NCBI GenBank assembly: GCA_031285365.1
Contig: JAITWP010000132.1
Coordinates: forward strand, 1 to 8,227
Origin: Azoarcus sp.
GTDB taxonomy: Bacteria > Pseudomonadota > Gammaproteobacteria > Burkholderiales > Rhodocyclaceae
Direction of reading: 5' to 3'
Length of the DNA stretch: 8,227 nt
The notes under the pieces were generated by a model. It was not told the origin of the DNA. It saw only the letters and a program-made list of their open reading frames with translations, and searched no databases. Both the position numbers and the translations under genes were made by a program. Of this stretch, positions 1 through 6,273 are shown piece after piece (positions within the stretch are counted from its first letter, which is position 1; every line of letters starts with the position of its first letter).

Positions 1-585
1 CTTTCCTACGAAGCCGTACAGAACGAGATCCGCCGCTTGTCCGGCTATCTGCGCGGGACCCAGTTTCCCGGGTCGATACCAGGATGGAGAGGAGTCCAGC
101 ATCGCGATGAGGAATTTGCGCACCACCGTCGCGTCGAGCGATCCGTTTACGCCCCCAGCGGCCTGGGCAGCAACGATGAGATCCCGCCAGTAATTGTCGA
201 AGCTCGAGTAAGCCGCCAGGACCCGTCCCTTCATTTCGGTCGGAAGATCGTCAAACACGCGCGCCACCGCCGAGGAATAATTGTCCCCCGTCAACAGGAA
301 ATTGATGTGTGCCTCGATGGCAGCGCGAAGCCGGACCAGAGGCAGCGCGCTGGCGCCCAATACCTCGACCTTCGTAACGATATGGCGACTATTGCGGTAG
401 ATTCCCTCCATCATCACTTCCTCGACCAAATGATCCTTTGATGGAAAGTGATGATAGATGCTGGGCGCAAGCATGCCGGCCATGCCGGCGATGTCACTCA
501 GCTTCGCGCCGGCCAACCCCTTTTGGCAGAGAACCGCCGCCGCAGAATCCAGAATGCGTGTCCGGCCATTTTCTATCTGTACCAT
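1..585 (-). CDS. TetR/AcrR-family transcriptional regulator (C-terminus cut by window edge)
   Basis: A one-component repressor of the TetR family, expected to bind operator DNA as a dimer and release it when a small ligand enters its C-terminal domain. The reverse strand is open from the ATG at 585 to the window edge, giving at least 195 residues, close to the usual TetR length of about 200, so only a few residues and the stop are probably missing. Residues 9-55 form the DNA-binding domain: a first helix (TRILDSAAAVLCQKG), then the helix-turn-helix LSDIAGMAGMLAPSIYHHF with the typical YHHF recognition-helix end and PSKDHLVEEV after it. The rest is a helical ligand domain that names no ligand. 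The start has a GAGG Shine-Dalgarno motif six bases upstream. It follows the SMP-30 gene by 56 bases on the same strand, so it is probably the last gene of the monooxygenase-lactonase operon and may regulate it. Confidence 0.9.
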   Translation of the reverse strand, partial: MVQIENGRTRILDSAAAVLCQKGLAGAKLSDIAGMAGMLAPSIYHHFPSKDHLVEEVMMEGIYRNSRHIVTKVEVLGASALPLVRLRAAIEAHINFLLTGDNYSSAVARVFDDLPTEMKGRVLAAYSSFDNYWRDLIVAAQAAGGVNGSLDATVVRKFLIAMLDSSPSWYRPGKLGPAQIAGQAADLVLYGFVGK

Positions 586-600
586 GTCCACCCTCTAGCC

Positions 601-626
601 GGAAATGCTTGAGCTGTCAGCTTTCC
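601..626 (-). other. intercistronic hairpin between the lactonase and tetR genes
   Basis: GGAAA-T-GCT at 601-609 can pair with AGCTTTCC at 619-626, forming an eight-pair stem with one bulged base and a nine-base loop. It sits in the 56-base gap after the SMP-30 stop. No run of T follows in the minus-strand transcript, so it does not look like an efficient intrinsic terminator. It may affect mRNA stability between the genes or be a chance structure. Confidence 0.25.
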
Positions 627-641
627 GATTGACCGACTTCC

Positions 642-1586
642 TCATCCGACAAAAGAGGTGTTAGGTACTCCGGGCGCGGGTGGATCAAGTATCTCGAACA
701 GCCCGCCCGCCAACGGCTCGCTTGCGAATCTGTCGGCCGTATATCCCTGCGATCCGGTGATCAGGAAAAGACGGGAATAATCCGCGCCACCAAAAGCAGG
801 TCGCAAGCCGCGCTTCACCGGCAGGCGTCGCTCATCCAACAGGCAGCCGTCAGGAGCAAAACGCCGCAGATACCAGCTCTCATAAAAAGCCATCCAGATG
901 CAACCCTCGGTGTCGACCGTCATGCCATCGGGATATCCATCCTCGGGCTTGAACCGGAGGAAGTCTCGCCGGTTGCTGAGGGTGCCATCATCCGCGACAT
1001 CGTAGATCCAGCTCACCAACGGCATCGAATCGTTCACATAGGCGAGCTTGCCGTCCGGGCTGAAAGCCGGACCGTTCGCCGTGACGATATTACGCTCCTG
1101 GGTGGATACGGCGCCATCGGCATCCAGCCTGTAAAGCTCGCCGGTGTTGCGCACGTCGAAATTGCCGAGCGTGCTTTCCTTGTCTTCGGCCGTCGTGCTT
1201 TCATCCCATTGGCCGGAATCGCACGAACCGGACCAGTAGCGGCCCTTGCGATCAGTCACTCCGTCATTCAGCCGCGCTATCTTAGGGTTGGGAATGGGGT
1301 GAACGACAGGCTGATATATCTGTTGCGCGGGGTCGAGATGAACAAAACCATCGCACGCCGACCCGATGAAGCCGCCACTTGCACGCGGGGCGAGCGCACT
1401 AACCCAGTTGGGCGGGGACCACGTCCCCCGCTCCCCATCTCGAAGACGGTACCAGTTGATGCTCGGCGCTTCGATATCAACCCAGTAGATACAGCCGTCG
1501 CGGTCATCCCAAATCGTGCTTTCGCCCAGGGTCGCCTTGGCATCCCACAGGCACCGCCAACCTTCACCTTCCATCATCCTCACCAT
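642..1586 (-). CDS. SMP-30/gluconolactonase/LRE family protein (probable lactonase)
   Basis: A six-bladed beta-propeller hydrolase of the SMP-30/gluconolactonase family, normally metal dependent and cytoplasmic, which opens sugar or other lactones. At 314 residues it is the usual length for the family, and no signal peptide is visible. The expected metal-site residues are present: Glu22 in LGESTIW, Asn171 in NGPAFSPDGK and Asp220 in YPDGMTVD. The substrate-side motif RLNDGVTDRKGRYW (105-118) and the late blade motif RPAFGGADYSRLFLITGS (262-279) also fit. The start is uncertain: Met1, Met4 and Met5 are all possible and none has a well-spaced ribosome site, although GGTGAGG lies just before Met4. 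It lies 67 bases downstream of the LLM monooxygenase on the same strand, which suggests co-transcription and a role on a lactone made by that oxygenase. The true substrate is not readable from the sequence; sugar lactones are the alternative. Confidence 0.88.
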   Translation of the reverse strand: MVRMMEGEGWRCLWDAKATLGESTIWDDRDGCIYWVDIEAPSINWYRLRDGERGTWSPPNWVSALAPRASGGFIGSACDGFVHLDPAQQIYQPVVHPIPNPKIARLNDGVTDRKGRYWSGSCDSGQWDESTTAEDKESTLGNFDVRNTGELYRLDADGAVSTQERNIVTANGPAFSPDGKLAYVNDSMPLVSWIYDVADDGTLSNRRDFLRFKPEDGYPDGMTVDTEGCIWMAFYESWYLRRFAPDGCLLDERRLPVKRGLRPAFGGADYSRLFLITGSQGYTADRFASEPLAGGLFEILDPPAPGVPNTSFVG

Positions 1587-1653
1587 AACATTAAATTTGC
1601 CGCGGCAATCTCAGACCCGCGACTGGTCCGCCGTCCGGAAAGCGGATGCCCCC

Positions 1654-2760
1654 TTACGCGACTGAAGGCACCGCAAACGAGACGGCAGGCGCCGAAACAT
1701 CTATATCCTTGAGGTGCGGCAAAACCTTTCGTGCAAACAGTTCATAATTATCTCGCCCGACCTCAAACGGCATGTCGCCGAACTGGGTATAGATGATGAA
1801 GCTTCCCACATTAAAACGGTCGACCATCGACTTCAATTTTTCGACAACCTCCTCCGGGCGTCCCCATATCTGGAGATCGGCGAGGAAATCGTTGAACTTA
1901 TCGATTCCGTGTTTTTCGACACTTTTGGCGAGAGCGGCATAATATTCATAGCCTTCGATGGACGCGAAATCCTTGTTGGCAAATTGATAGAAGGACGATG
2001 TGGATCGGGCATATTCCACCAGATATTTGTCGCGCATTTCCTGGGCTTTCGCCGCATCTTCGTTGACCGCCACAAAGGCCACCACGACCGGCCTGGGCGC
2101 GGCCCGTCCTTGCATCGCGAAGAAACGTTCGCGGTAACTTATGATATCTTCTTCGACCCGGTCCCACGGCTTCTGGGCGATGATCATCAGCCCCACATCG
2201 AGATTGGCCATCAGCTTGACGGATTCCGGCGAAACCGCCGAAGCGAACACGCGCCCTCGATAGCTGGCATAGGGGCGTGGGCGCAGCTCGACACGCGGCT
2301 GCTTCAGGTAGGTTCCGTCATATTCCATGACGCCCGTCTCCAGAGCCGCCAGCAGGGCTTCGGCATATTCTCGGAAACGCTTGCGCGCCTCGCCCATTGG
2401 CACCCCGAAACCATCAAACTCCTCCTTGCCCAGCCCCCGGCCGATACCGAGGATCGCGCGCCCTTCCGAGTAATGGTCCAGGAGTATGAAGCTCTCGGCG
2501 ATGCGAACCGGGTTCTGCCATGGAAGGACCGTAACGGTCGTGCCAAGCTTGATGCACCTCGTTTGCCCTGCAACCCAGGAAAGGAATTGCGGCACATTCG
2601 GTGTCATCATGTAACCGGTGAAATGATGCTCCGGAGTCCAGATCGAATCGAAGCCCTGGTCCTCGGCCCGCGCCGCAAGCGCGAGCTCGTGCCGGAAAAC
2701 CGTTTTGTCGGTCACCTTCTCGTTCAGGTTCTGAAACGTCAGACCCAAGCCCACTTCCAT
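1654..2760 (-). CDS. LLM class flavin-dependent monooxygenase (luciferase-like, bacterial luciferase family)
   Basis: A TIM-barrel oxidoreductase of the bacterial luciferase-like family, which uses reduced flavin and O2 to insert oxygen into an organic substrate. FMN is likelier than F420 given the apparent proteobacterial host and the nearby ribB. From the chosen start it has 368 residues, typical for the family. Visible family motifs are the N-terminal strand MEVGLGLTFQN, EDQGFDSIWTPEHHF (33-47), the LDHYSEGRAILGIGRG segment (94-109) that shapes the flavin phosphate site, and a C-terminal GRPEEVVEKL (300-309). The frame is open to an ATG at 2784, but the ATG at 2760 is preferred because AGGAGA lies six bases before it and the protein then starts on the first barrel strand. 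It heads a likely operon with the SMP-30 and TetR genes. It resembles alkane, alkanesulfonate or ketone monooxygenases in general, and the substrate is unknown. Confidence 0.9.
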   Translation of the reverse strand: MEVGLGLTFQNLNEKVTDKTVFRHELALAARAEDQGFDSIWTPEHHFTGYMMTPNVPQFLSWVAGQTRCIKLGTTVTVLPWQNPVRIAESFILLDHYSEGRAILGIGRGLGKEEFDGFGVPMGEARKRFREYAEALLAALETGVMEYDGTYLKQPRVELRPRPYASYRGRVFASAVSPESVKLMANLDVGLMIIAQKPWDRVEEDIISYRERFFAMQGRAAPRPVVVAFVAVNEDAAKAQEMRDKYLVEYARSTSSFYQFANKDFASIEGYEYYAALAKSVEKHGIDKFNDFLADLQIWGRPEEVVEKLKSMVDRFNVGSFIIYTQFGDMPFEVGRDNYELFARKVLPHLKDIDVSAPAVSFAVPSVA

Positions 2761-2789
2761 TGCGCGTCTCCTGAAACCTCCCATTTGGC

Positions 2790-2803
2790 CTAATATGCAT
2801 TAG
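2790..2803. promoter_or_regulatory. inverted repeat CTAAT-N4-ATTAG, candidate operator
   Basis: Arms of five bases (2790-2794 and 2799-2803) flank ATGC, 30 to 43 bases before the preferred LLM start. Including the preceding C, it reads CCTAA-N6-TTAG. The same spaced pattern occurs before the second LLM gene at 4918-4933. Its position suits a repressor site overlapping the promoter or leader. Confidence 0.35.
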
Positions 2804-2818
2804 CCCACCTTTGCAATA

Positions 2819-2832
2819 AGATTCGCGAATCT
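2819..2832. promoter_or_regulatory. perfect 14-base palindrome, candidate TetR operator
   Basis: AGATTCGCGAATCT is identical to its own reverse complement over 14 bases and sits 59 to 72 bases before the preferred start of the first LLM gene. TetR-family dimers bind palindromes of about this size near their target promoters, and two TetR genes are in the window. By rough count a perfect 14-base palindrome should appear by chance in about 2% of gaps this long. Which regulator would bind it is unknown. Confidence 0.5.
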
Positions 2833-3088
2833 CCTGGGCCACCAGGGGTAGCGCCTTCCCCTCATTTCCCCGCGAGACTATTGCCTGGAGCCCTGATATA
2901 CTGAAGTTAATGGATGCTCTTACGCGGCCAAGAGGCTGCGAGTCACCTTGGCAATTTCGTCTAGATCCCTGTGGCCCCCGCACGCGCCCGACATCTTTTG
3001 AACAAATTTAGTTTAGGGAGACGCTGGCAATAAAGATACGCGTGCGCATGTCCGCGTGCATTACGCGAACCGGCGCAAAGGCGGGCTT

Positions 3089-3934
3089 TCACGATTCGAT
3101 CGTCACCTCGCCGCGATGTAGCCGGAATATGTCTTGCGAACTTGGCCCCGCAAACGACTGAACGACCGGTTTGAGGCCGTCTGTCCGCAACCGGTCCCTG
3201 ATCGCTCGCACCTCAGGCTCCAGATGCAGTATCGCGTCGCTTTCGGCAACCGCCCCCACGCCGGCGCAAAAACCTGCTGCTTCCAGCGCCCGATTGATGG
3301 AGCGCTTCTTCATCGCGAGAACCGCGGCGGGAACCTGGGCCATACGACCGGCGAGGACTTCCGCGCACGCTACCAGTTGGTCATCCGGGACTACCGCATT
3401 GGCCCACCCCCATTCCACCGCAGTTTTGCCATCGATCCGGTTGCCGGGAAGGAACGCGAATTCCTTGGCCCTGCGCCCACCCACTTGGTTGGTCCATACC
3501 GGGGCGATGAAGCCTCCGCCGATAGGGATGGTTGGTTCGCTGATCGTCGCGGTCTCGGAGACGATCAGAACGTCGGCAAAAGAAGCGAGTTGCGCCGCCA
3601 CGCCGATGCAATATCCATGCACCGCGATGATGACCGGCTTGGGATGCCGCCAGAGCATCATCCACCGCTCCACATAGGATGATAGCCGCAACACATCGTC
3701 CATGGCGGACCCCTGTGCATTATATTCGCCGAGATCCATTCCGGCGCCGAAGCCCTTGCCGGCCCCGCGAATGCCTAGCACCGGCGCACCGGTGTCGCGA
3801 CGATCGGCAAGCACCGTAGAAAAACGCTCAAGCATCTTGCCGGAGAAAGCGTTTGCCGCCTCCGGACGATCCAGCACGATCCAGTCGATCGCCTCGCCCG
3901 GCTCAAGCCGGATTCCGTCTATAGTCTGCACCAT
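3089..3934 (-). CDS. crotonase-fold protein (enoyl-CoA hydratase/isomerase family) with altered catalytic positions
   Basis: A member of the crotonase superfamily, whose enzymes bind acyl-CoA thioesters and stabilise an enolate in an oxyanion hole. It has 281 residues, near the usual 255-280. The two oxyanion-hole segments are recognisable: GAGKGFGAGMDLGEY (57-71) and AVHGYCIGVAAQLASFADV (104-122), followed by SEPTIPIGGGF. In classical hydratases the second segment ends in GGGCE and the later one reads QPE. By motif alignment the first catalytic Glu is Gln115 here and the second is Thr135, with a Glu two places earlier (Glu133). Simple hydration of an enoyl-CoA is therefore doubtful, and an isomerase, C-C hydrolase or decarboxylase role is more likely. 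The start is ATG at 3934 with an AAGG-rich leader. It follows the TetR gene by 42 bases on the same strand and is probably co-transcribed with it. Confidence 0.87.
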   Translation of the reverse strand: MVQTIDGIRLEPGEAIDWIVLDRPEAANAFSGKMLERFSTVLADRRDTGAPVLGIRGAGKGFGAGMDLGEYNAQGSAMDDVLRLSSYVERWMMLWRHPKPVIIAVHGYCIGVAAQLASFADVLIVSETATISEPTIPIGGGFIAPVWTNQVGGRRAKEFAFLPGNRIDGKTAVEWGWANAVVPDDQLVACAEVLAGRMAQVPAAVLAMKKRSINRALEAAGFCAGVGAVAESDAILHLEPEVRAIRDRLRTDGLKPVVQSFAGPSSQDIFRLHRGEVTIES

Positions 3935-3976
3935 TATCCTTGCCTTTCCATCCTCATGCAGGTCGCGCCGGGTGTG

Positions 3977-4651
3977 TCAAACCCTGAATGGAAGACACAT
4001 CGCCGTAACGATCTGCTCCATCGTATCTGCAAGTGCGCTGTCGAAAGCCTCCTGTTGCCCATCCCCTTGGCCGTCGTGCCGGACAAGGAGATAAAGGAAC
4101 ATGAGACTGACGTTCACCAACCGGCGCTGCGCTACCGCCGATGGCAGATAATCCACCCTCTCGTGCAGGAGATCGAAAGTCTTCTGCAAATTGGGCGGCG
4201 CTTCGTGCCCGAAGACGCCGAAATCCTGCCAATCGTTCCTTAGCAGATATTGCGCCAGGAAGTTGCCGTAAGAGCCTCGTCCATTTCCGTTGATCTGAAG
4301 CTGCGGGAGAAAGACGATCTCGAGGATCGAGCGAGCATCCTTGGTGAGTCCACGGCTGTGGAGATCTGCCAGCATGGCGCCGCGCGCGCCCTCCATCTGC
4401 GCCATGCGATAGTCAAATATCGCCTGCACCAGACCTTCGCGCGAGCCGAAATGATATTGCACGGCGAAATGGTTGCCCTGCCGGGCCTTCTGCGCGATCT
4501 CCCGCAGCGACACACCGTTAATGCCGGATTGCGCAAAAAGACGCTCCGCAGTCACGATCAACCTGGTTTTTGCATCAAGGTTGCCGCCGCAATCGCCCGT
4601 TAAAGCCGCCTCATCCCCGCCTCCCTGCTTGCCCTTTTCCGCCCATTTCAT
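3977..4651 (-). CDS. TetR/AcrR-family transcriptional regulator
   Basis: A TetR-type repressor of 224 residues, complete. The DNA-binding domain lies at about 26-75: LDAKTRLIVTAERLFAQSG, then VSLREIAQKARQGNHFAVQYHFGS and REGLVQAIF, the usual TetR helix 4 and YHF signature. A poorly conserved tail of about 25 residues rich in Gly and Lys precedes it, so the true start could lie slightly downstream at a non-ATG codon. The ATG at 4651 is the only Met before the domain and has only a weak upstream purine stretch. The helical C-terminal ligand domain has no diagnostic motif. The gene is transcribed away from the second LLM gene across a 330-base gap, the classic arrangement of a local repressor controlling itself and a divergent target. 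It is followed after 42 bases by the crotonase gene. The ligand may be the pathway substrate or a CoA thioester, which is inference. Confidence 0.9.
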   Translation of the reverse strand: MKWAEKGKQGGGDEAALTGDCGGNLDAKTRLIVTAERLFAQSGINGVSLREIAQKARQGNHFAVQYHFGSREGLVQAIFDYRMAQMEGARGAMLADLHSRGLTKDARSILEIVFLPQLQINGNGRGSYGNFLAQYLLRNDWQDFGVFGHEAPPNLQKTFDLLHERVDYLPSAVAQRRLVNVSLMFLYLLVRHDGQGDGQQEAFDSALADTMEQIVTAMCLPFRV

Positions 4652-4759
4652 CGCAACGCCGACCGCCCTAAGTCAATTGCCTCACATCTTTCTTGAGGGC
4701 ACCTTAAATCCGGTTGAGCAGCTTGTCCATCATTCCTGTCCCAAAAAGCCGAGAATCGC

Positions 4760-4791
4760 AAAAAATATCTTTTAATATTATTATAATATAT
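4760..4791. promoter_or_regulatory. AT-rich island with bidirectional TATAAT, candidate divergent promoters
   Basis: Thirty-two bases contain a single C, in sharp contrast to the GC-rich surroundings. TATAAT is present on the plus strand at 4782-4787 and on the minus strand at 4785-4780, inside the perfect inverted repeat ATATTAT-T-ATAATAT (4775-4789). No good -35 box is seen at 16-18 bases for either direction, so promoter use is uncertain. Easy DNA melting or binding of a nucleoid protein are alternatives. Confidence 0.35.
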
Positions 4792-4801
4792 CTGATTCTC
4801 A

Positions 4802-4839
4802 GCCGGACCGCGCTAGCCCGTTTCCGGCATGAAGCCGGA
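4802..4839. repeat. three alternating GCCGGA/TCCGGC hexamers, candidate operator cluster
   Basis: GCCGGA at 4802-4807, TCCGGC at 4823-4828 and GCCGGA at 4834-4839 make two overlapping inverted repeats with 15-base and 5-base spacers. The TCCGGC-ATGAA-GCCGGA unit could be a repressor half-site pair or a small RNA hairpin. These hexamers are GC-rich and not rare in such DNA, so chance is possible. Confidence 0.3.
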
Positions 4840-4917
4840 CGCTTCCCATCGCCACCAAGCCACCGCTCAGGTCTTTATTGCGAAATTTATGTTTACACAT
4901 GGCTTAAATTGATCCAG

Positions 4918-4933
4918 CCTAAGATTCGTTAGG
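4918..4933. promoter_or_regulatory. inverted repeat CCTAA-N6-TTAGG, candidate operator before the second LLM gene
   Basis: Five-base arms flank GATTCG, 49 to 64 bases before the LLM start. The same CCTAA-N6-TTAG spacing is found before the other LLM gene at 2789-2803. The nine bases TAAGATTCG here also occur in the 14-base palindrome region at 2817-2825. Together these suggest one regulator acting on both promoters, but the sequences are short. Confidence 0.4.
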
Positions 4934-4981
4934 GGGTGGTGAAGCCGAGTCCATTTCCCGTAACAGCAGCTATGGAGAGCG

Positions 4982-6118
4982 ATGATGTCTATGCAGACTG
5001 GCCTGATTTTCCACCCGTACATGCGCCCCGGACGGACGGCGCGACAAACCCTTGAGTGGGGTGTGCAAAGTGCGGTGCACTGCGACAAGATCGGCTTTAC
5101 AACGATGATGATCTCCGAGCATGCCTCGCAGATCTGGGAGAATATTCCTAACCCCGAACTTATAATGGCTGCCGCGGCCCTGCAAACCAAGAATATCAGT
5201 TTCGCACCGATGGCACATATTCTACCGCACCAGCATCCCACCAAGCTGGCGATGACCGTCGGCTGGCTTTCGCAAATTCTGGAAGGGCGGTATTTCATGG
5301 GCATTGGCGCCGGCGCATATCCGCTCGCTGCCTACATGCATGGGATCAAGAACGGCCAGGACACCACTTTTCTCAATGAAATGGTGCGTGAATCGCTCTT
5401 CATCATGGAAAAGATCTGGAAACGCGAGCCTTTCTTCTATGAAGGCAAATTCTGGTCGGCCGGTTTTCCCGAGGAGGAAGTCGCCGTTACGGAAGATGAT
5501 GAGCAGCACAAGCTGGCCAACTATTCTCCCTTTGGTGGAGGATTTCCTGAATTTGCCGTGACCGGCTTCAGCTACAATTCACCCTCGATGAAGCTGGCAG
5601 GCGAGCGCAATTTCAAGCCGGTGTCGATCTTCTCGGGCATCGATGCCCTCAAGAAGCATTGGGAGACCTATTCCGAGGCTAACATCAAGGCAGGGTTTAC
5701 CCCGGATCGGCAGCGCCATGCCGTTTCGCAGACGGTCTTCGTCGGGGATACCGATGTGCAAGCCAAGCGCGAGGTGATGGAAGGTCCGATCGGATACTGC
5801 TTCAACCGCTACCTGATCCCGATCTGGCGCCGCTTCGGTATGATGGACGGTTTCGCCAAGGATGCCGGGATCAGCCCGGACGATGCCGACCTCGAATTCC
5901 TGGTCGACAAGGTATTCGTCGTCGGATCGCCCGACACCGTGGTCGAAAAGCTCAACGCCCTGTTCGAAAAAACCGGTGGCTGGGGCACGCTGCAAGTCGA
6001 GGCTCACGACTATTATGATGACCCGGCGCCCTGGTTCCATTCGCTTGAACTCATCGCCAAGGAAGTTGCGCCTCGCGTCAAGCTTCCCGCCGATACGTCA
6101 ACGAAAGCAGTCCGATGA
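4982..6118 (+). CDS. LLM class flavin-dependent monooxygenase, second and divergent copy
   Basis: A luciferase-like TIM-barrel flavin monooxygenase of 378 residues, expected to use reduced FMN and O2. Family features in order are the first strand GLIFHPYMRPG (7-17), the strand-helix CDKIGFTTMMISEHASQIW (34-52), NPELIMAAAALQT (57-69), LPHQHPTKLA (81-90), LEGRYFMGIGAGAYPL (100-115) and the C-terminal VVGSPDTVVEKLNALF (313-328). The ISEH plus PELI...LPHxHP pattern resembles the limonene monooxygenase-like branch rather than the EHHF-type copy at 1654-2760, so it is unlikely to be a recent duplicate. Met1 (4982), Met2 (4985) and Met4 (4991) are close together. GGAGAG at 4974-4979 is slightly better spaced for Met2, so the start may be three bases later. 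It is divergent from the TetR gene and ends before a strong terminator, so it may be a single-gene transcript. The substrate is unknown. Confidence 0.9.
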   Translation: MMSMQTGLIFHPYMRPGRTARQTLEWGVQSAVHCDKIGFTTMMISEHASQIWENIPNPELIMAAAALQTKNISFAPMAHILPHQHPTKLAMTVGWLSQILEGRYFMGIGAGAYPLAAYMHGIKNGQDTTFLNEMVRESLFIMEKIWKREPFFYEGKFWSAGFPEEEVAVTEDDEQHKLANYSPFGGGFPEFAVTGFSYNSPSMKLAGERNFKPVSIFSGIDALKKHWETYSEANIKAGFTPDRQRHAVSQTVFVGDTDVQAKREVMEGPIGYCFNRYLIPIWRRFGMMDGFAKDAGISPDDADLEFLVDKVFVVGSPDTVVEKLNALFEKTGGWGTLQVEAHDYYDDPAPWFHSLELIAKEVAPRVKLPADTSTKAVR

Positions 6119-6141
6119 GATTCTGAGGATCCCCCTGCCTT

Positions 6142-6180
6142 TGCTTCGGTGCGCCATCATGGAGTGCCGAAGCACTTTTT
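6142..6180 (+). terminator. rho-independent terminator after the second LLM gene
   Basis: TGCTTCGG (6142-6149) pairs perfectly with CCGAAGCA (6167-6174). The stem continues inward through two G-U pairs, a C-G pair, one mismatch and CCA/TGG, closing on a three-base loop. CTTTTT follows directly at 6175-6180. It lies 24 bases after the LLM stop in the correct orientation. It separates the monooxygenase transcript from the ligase-ribB pair, which then needs its own promoter or read-through. Confidence 0.85.
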
Positions 6181-6273
6181 GCGAGTGTCCAATATGCCGG
6201 CCGGGCGGACTGGCTGCTGATCGCGACCCAGGCCTTCCGTGACCAGCGATAGACGGCCACGAGGGGAGAGCAC
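6181..6273 (+). promoter_or_regulatory. leader of the ligase-ribB operon
   Basis: Ninety-three bases between the terminator and the ligase start. A strong Shine-Dalgarno stretch, GGGGAG at 6263-6268, lies five bases before the ATG. A separate promoter is expected here because of the upstream terminator, but no clear -35/-10 pair is seen. No FMN riboswitch-like structure is apparent either. Confidence 0.4.

Larger units (their letters stand above)
2761..3088 (-). promoter_or_regulatory. non-coding control region upstream of the first LLM gene
   Basis: This 328-base gap between the crotonase stop and the LLM start contains no convincing gene. It should carry the promoter of the minus-strand LLM/SMP-30/TetR genes. 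Two inverted repeats lie in the part nearest the LLM start (2790-2803 and 2819-2832, listed separately), next to a small CCTGG-GCCA-CCAGG hairpin at 2833-2846. On the minus strand TTGCAA and TATTAG resemble -35 and -10 boxes, but their 15-base spacing is short, so no exact promoter is claimed. No intrinsic terminator for the upstream crotonase gene is visible, so read-through is possible. Confidence 0.5.
4652..4981. promoter_or_regulatory. divergent control region between tetR and the second LLM gene
   Basis: A 330-base gap between two divergently transcribed genes, with no supported coding sequence. It contains an AT-rich island with TATAAT on both strands (4760-4791), three copies of a GCCGGA/TCCGGC hexamer in alternating orientation (4802-4839) and an inverted repeat CCTAA-N6-TTAGG (4918-4933), all listed separately. 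It also has a widely spaced pair GAGAATC (4751-4757) and GATTCTC (4794-4800) flanking the AT island. It should hold the promoters of both genes. Confidence 0.55.

Noticed and set aside
37..632. Plus-strand open frames at 37-441 and 438-632
   Set aside because: They lie opposite the tetR gene, which runs open on the minus strand to the window edge with a clear helix-turn-helix; the plus-strand proteins show no family motifs.
1714..2793. Long plus-strand open frame of 359 residues
   Set aside because: It is antisense to the LLM monooxygenase, whose motifs and ribosome site are clear; the His- and Arg-rich product has no recognisable domain and is a product of GC-rich codon bias.
2414..2983. 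Minus-strand frame of 189 residues reaching into the gap upstream of the LLM gene
   Set aside because: Most of it is out of frame inside the LLM gene, and the part in the gap has no motif or good start site.
3036..3068. GC-rich repeats of CGCGTGC and possible stem after the crotonase stop
   Set aside because: The best pairing is about five bases with a long loop and no T-run, too weak to call a terminator.
3134..3682. Plus-strand frames opposite the crotonase gene
   Set aside because: Antisense shadows of a well-supported crotonase-fold gene, with no conserved features.
1654..6118. Reading the two LLM genes as a lux-type alpha/beta luciferase
   Set aside because: They are far apart, on opposite strands and from different branches, and no fatty-acid reductase lux genes accompany them.
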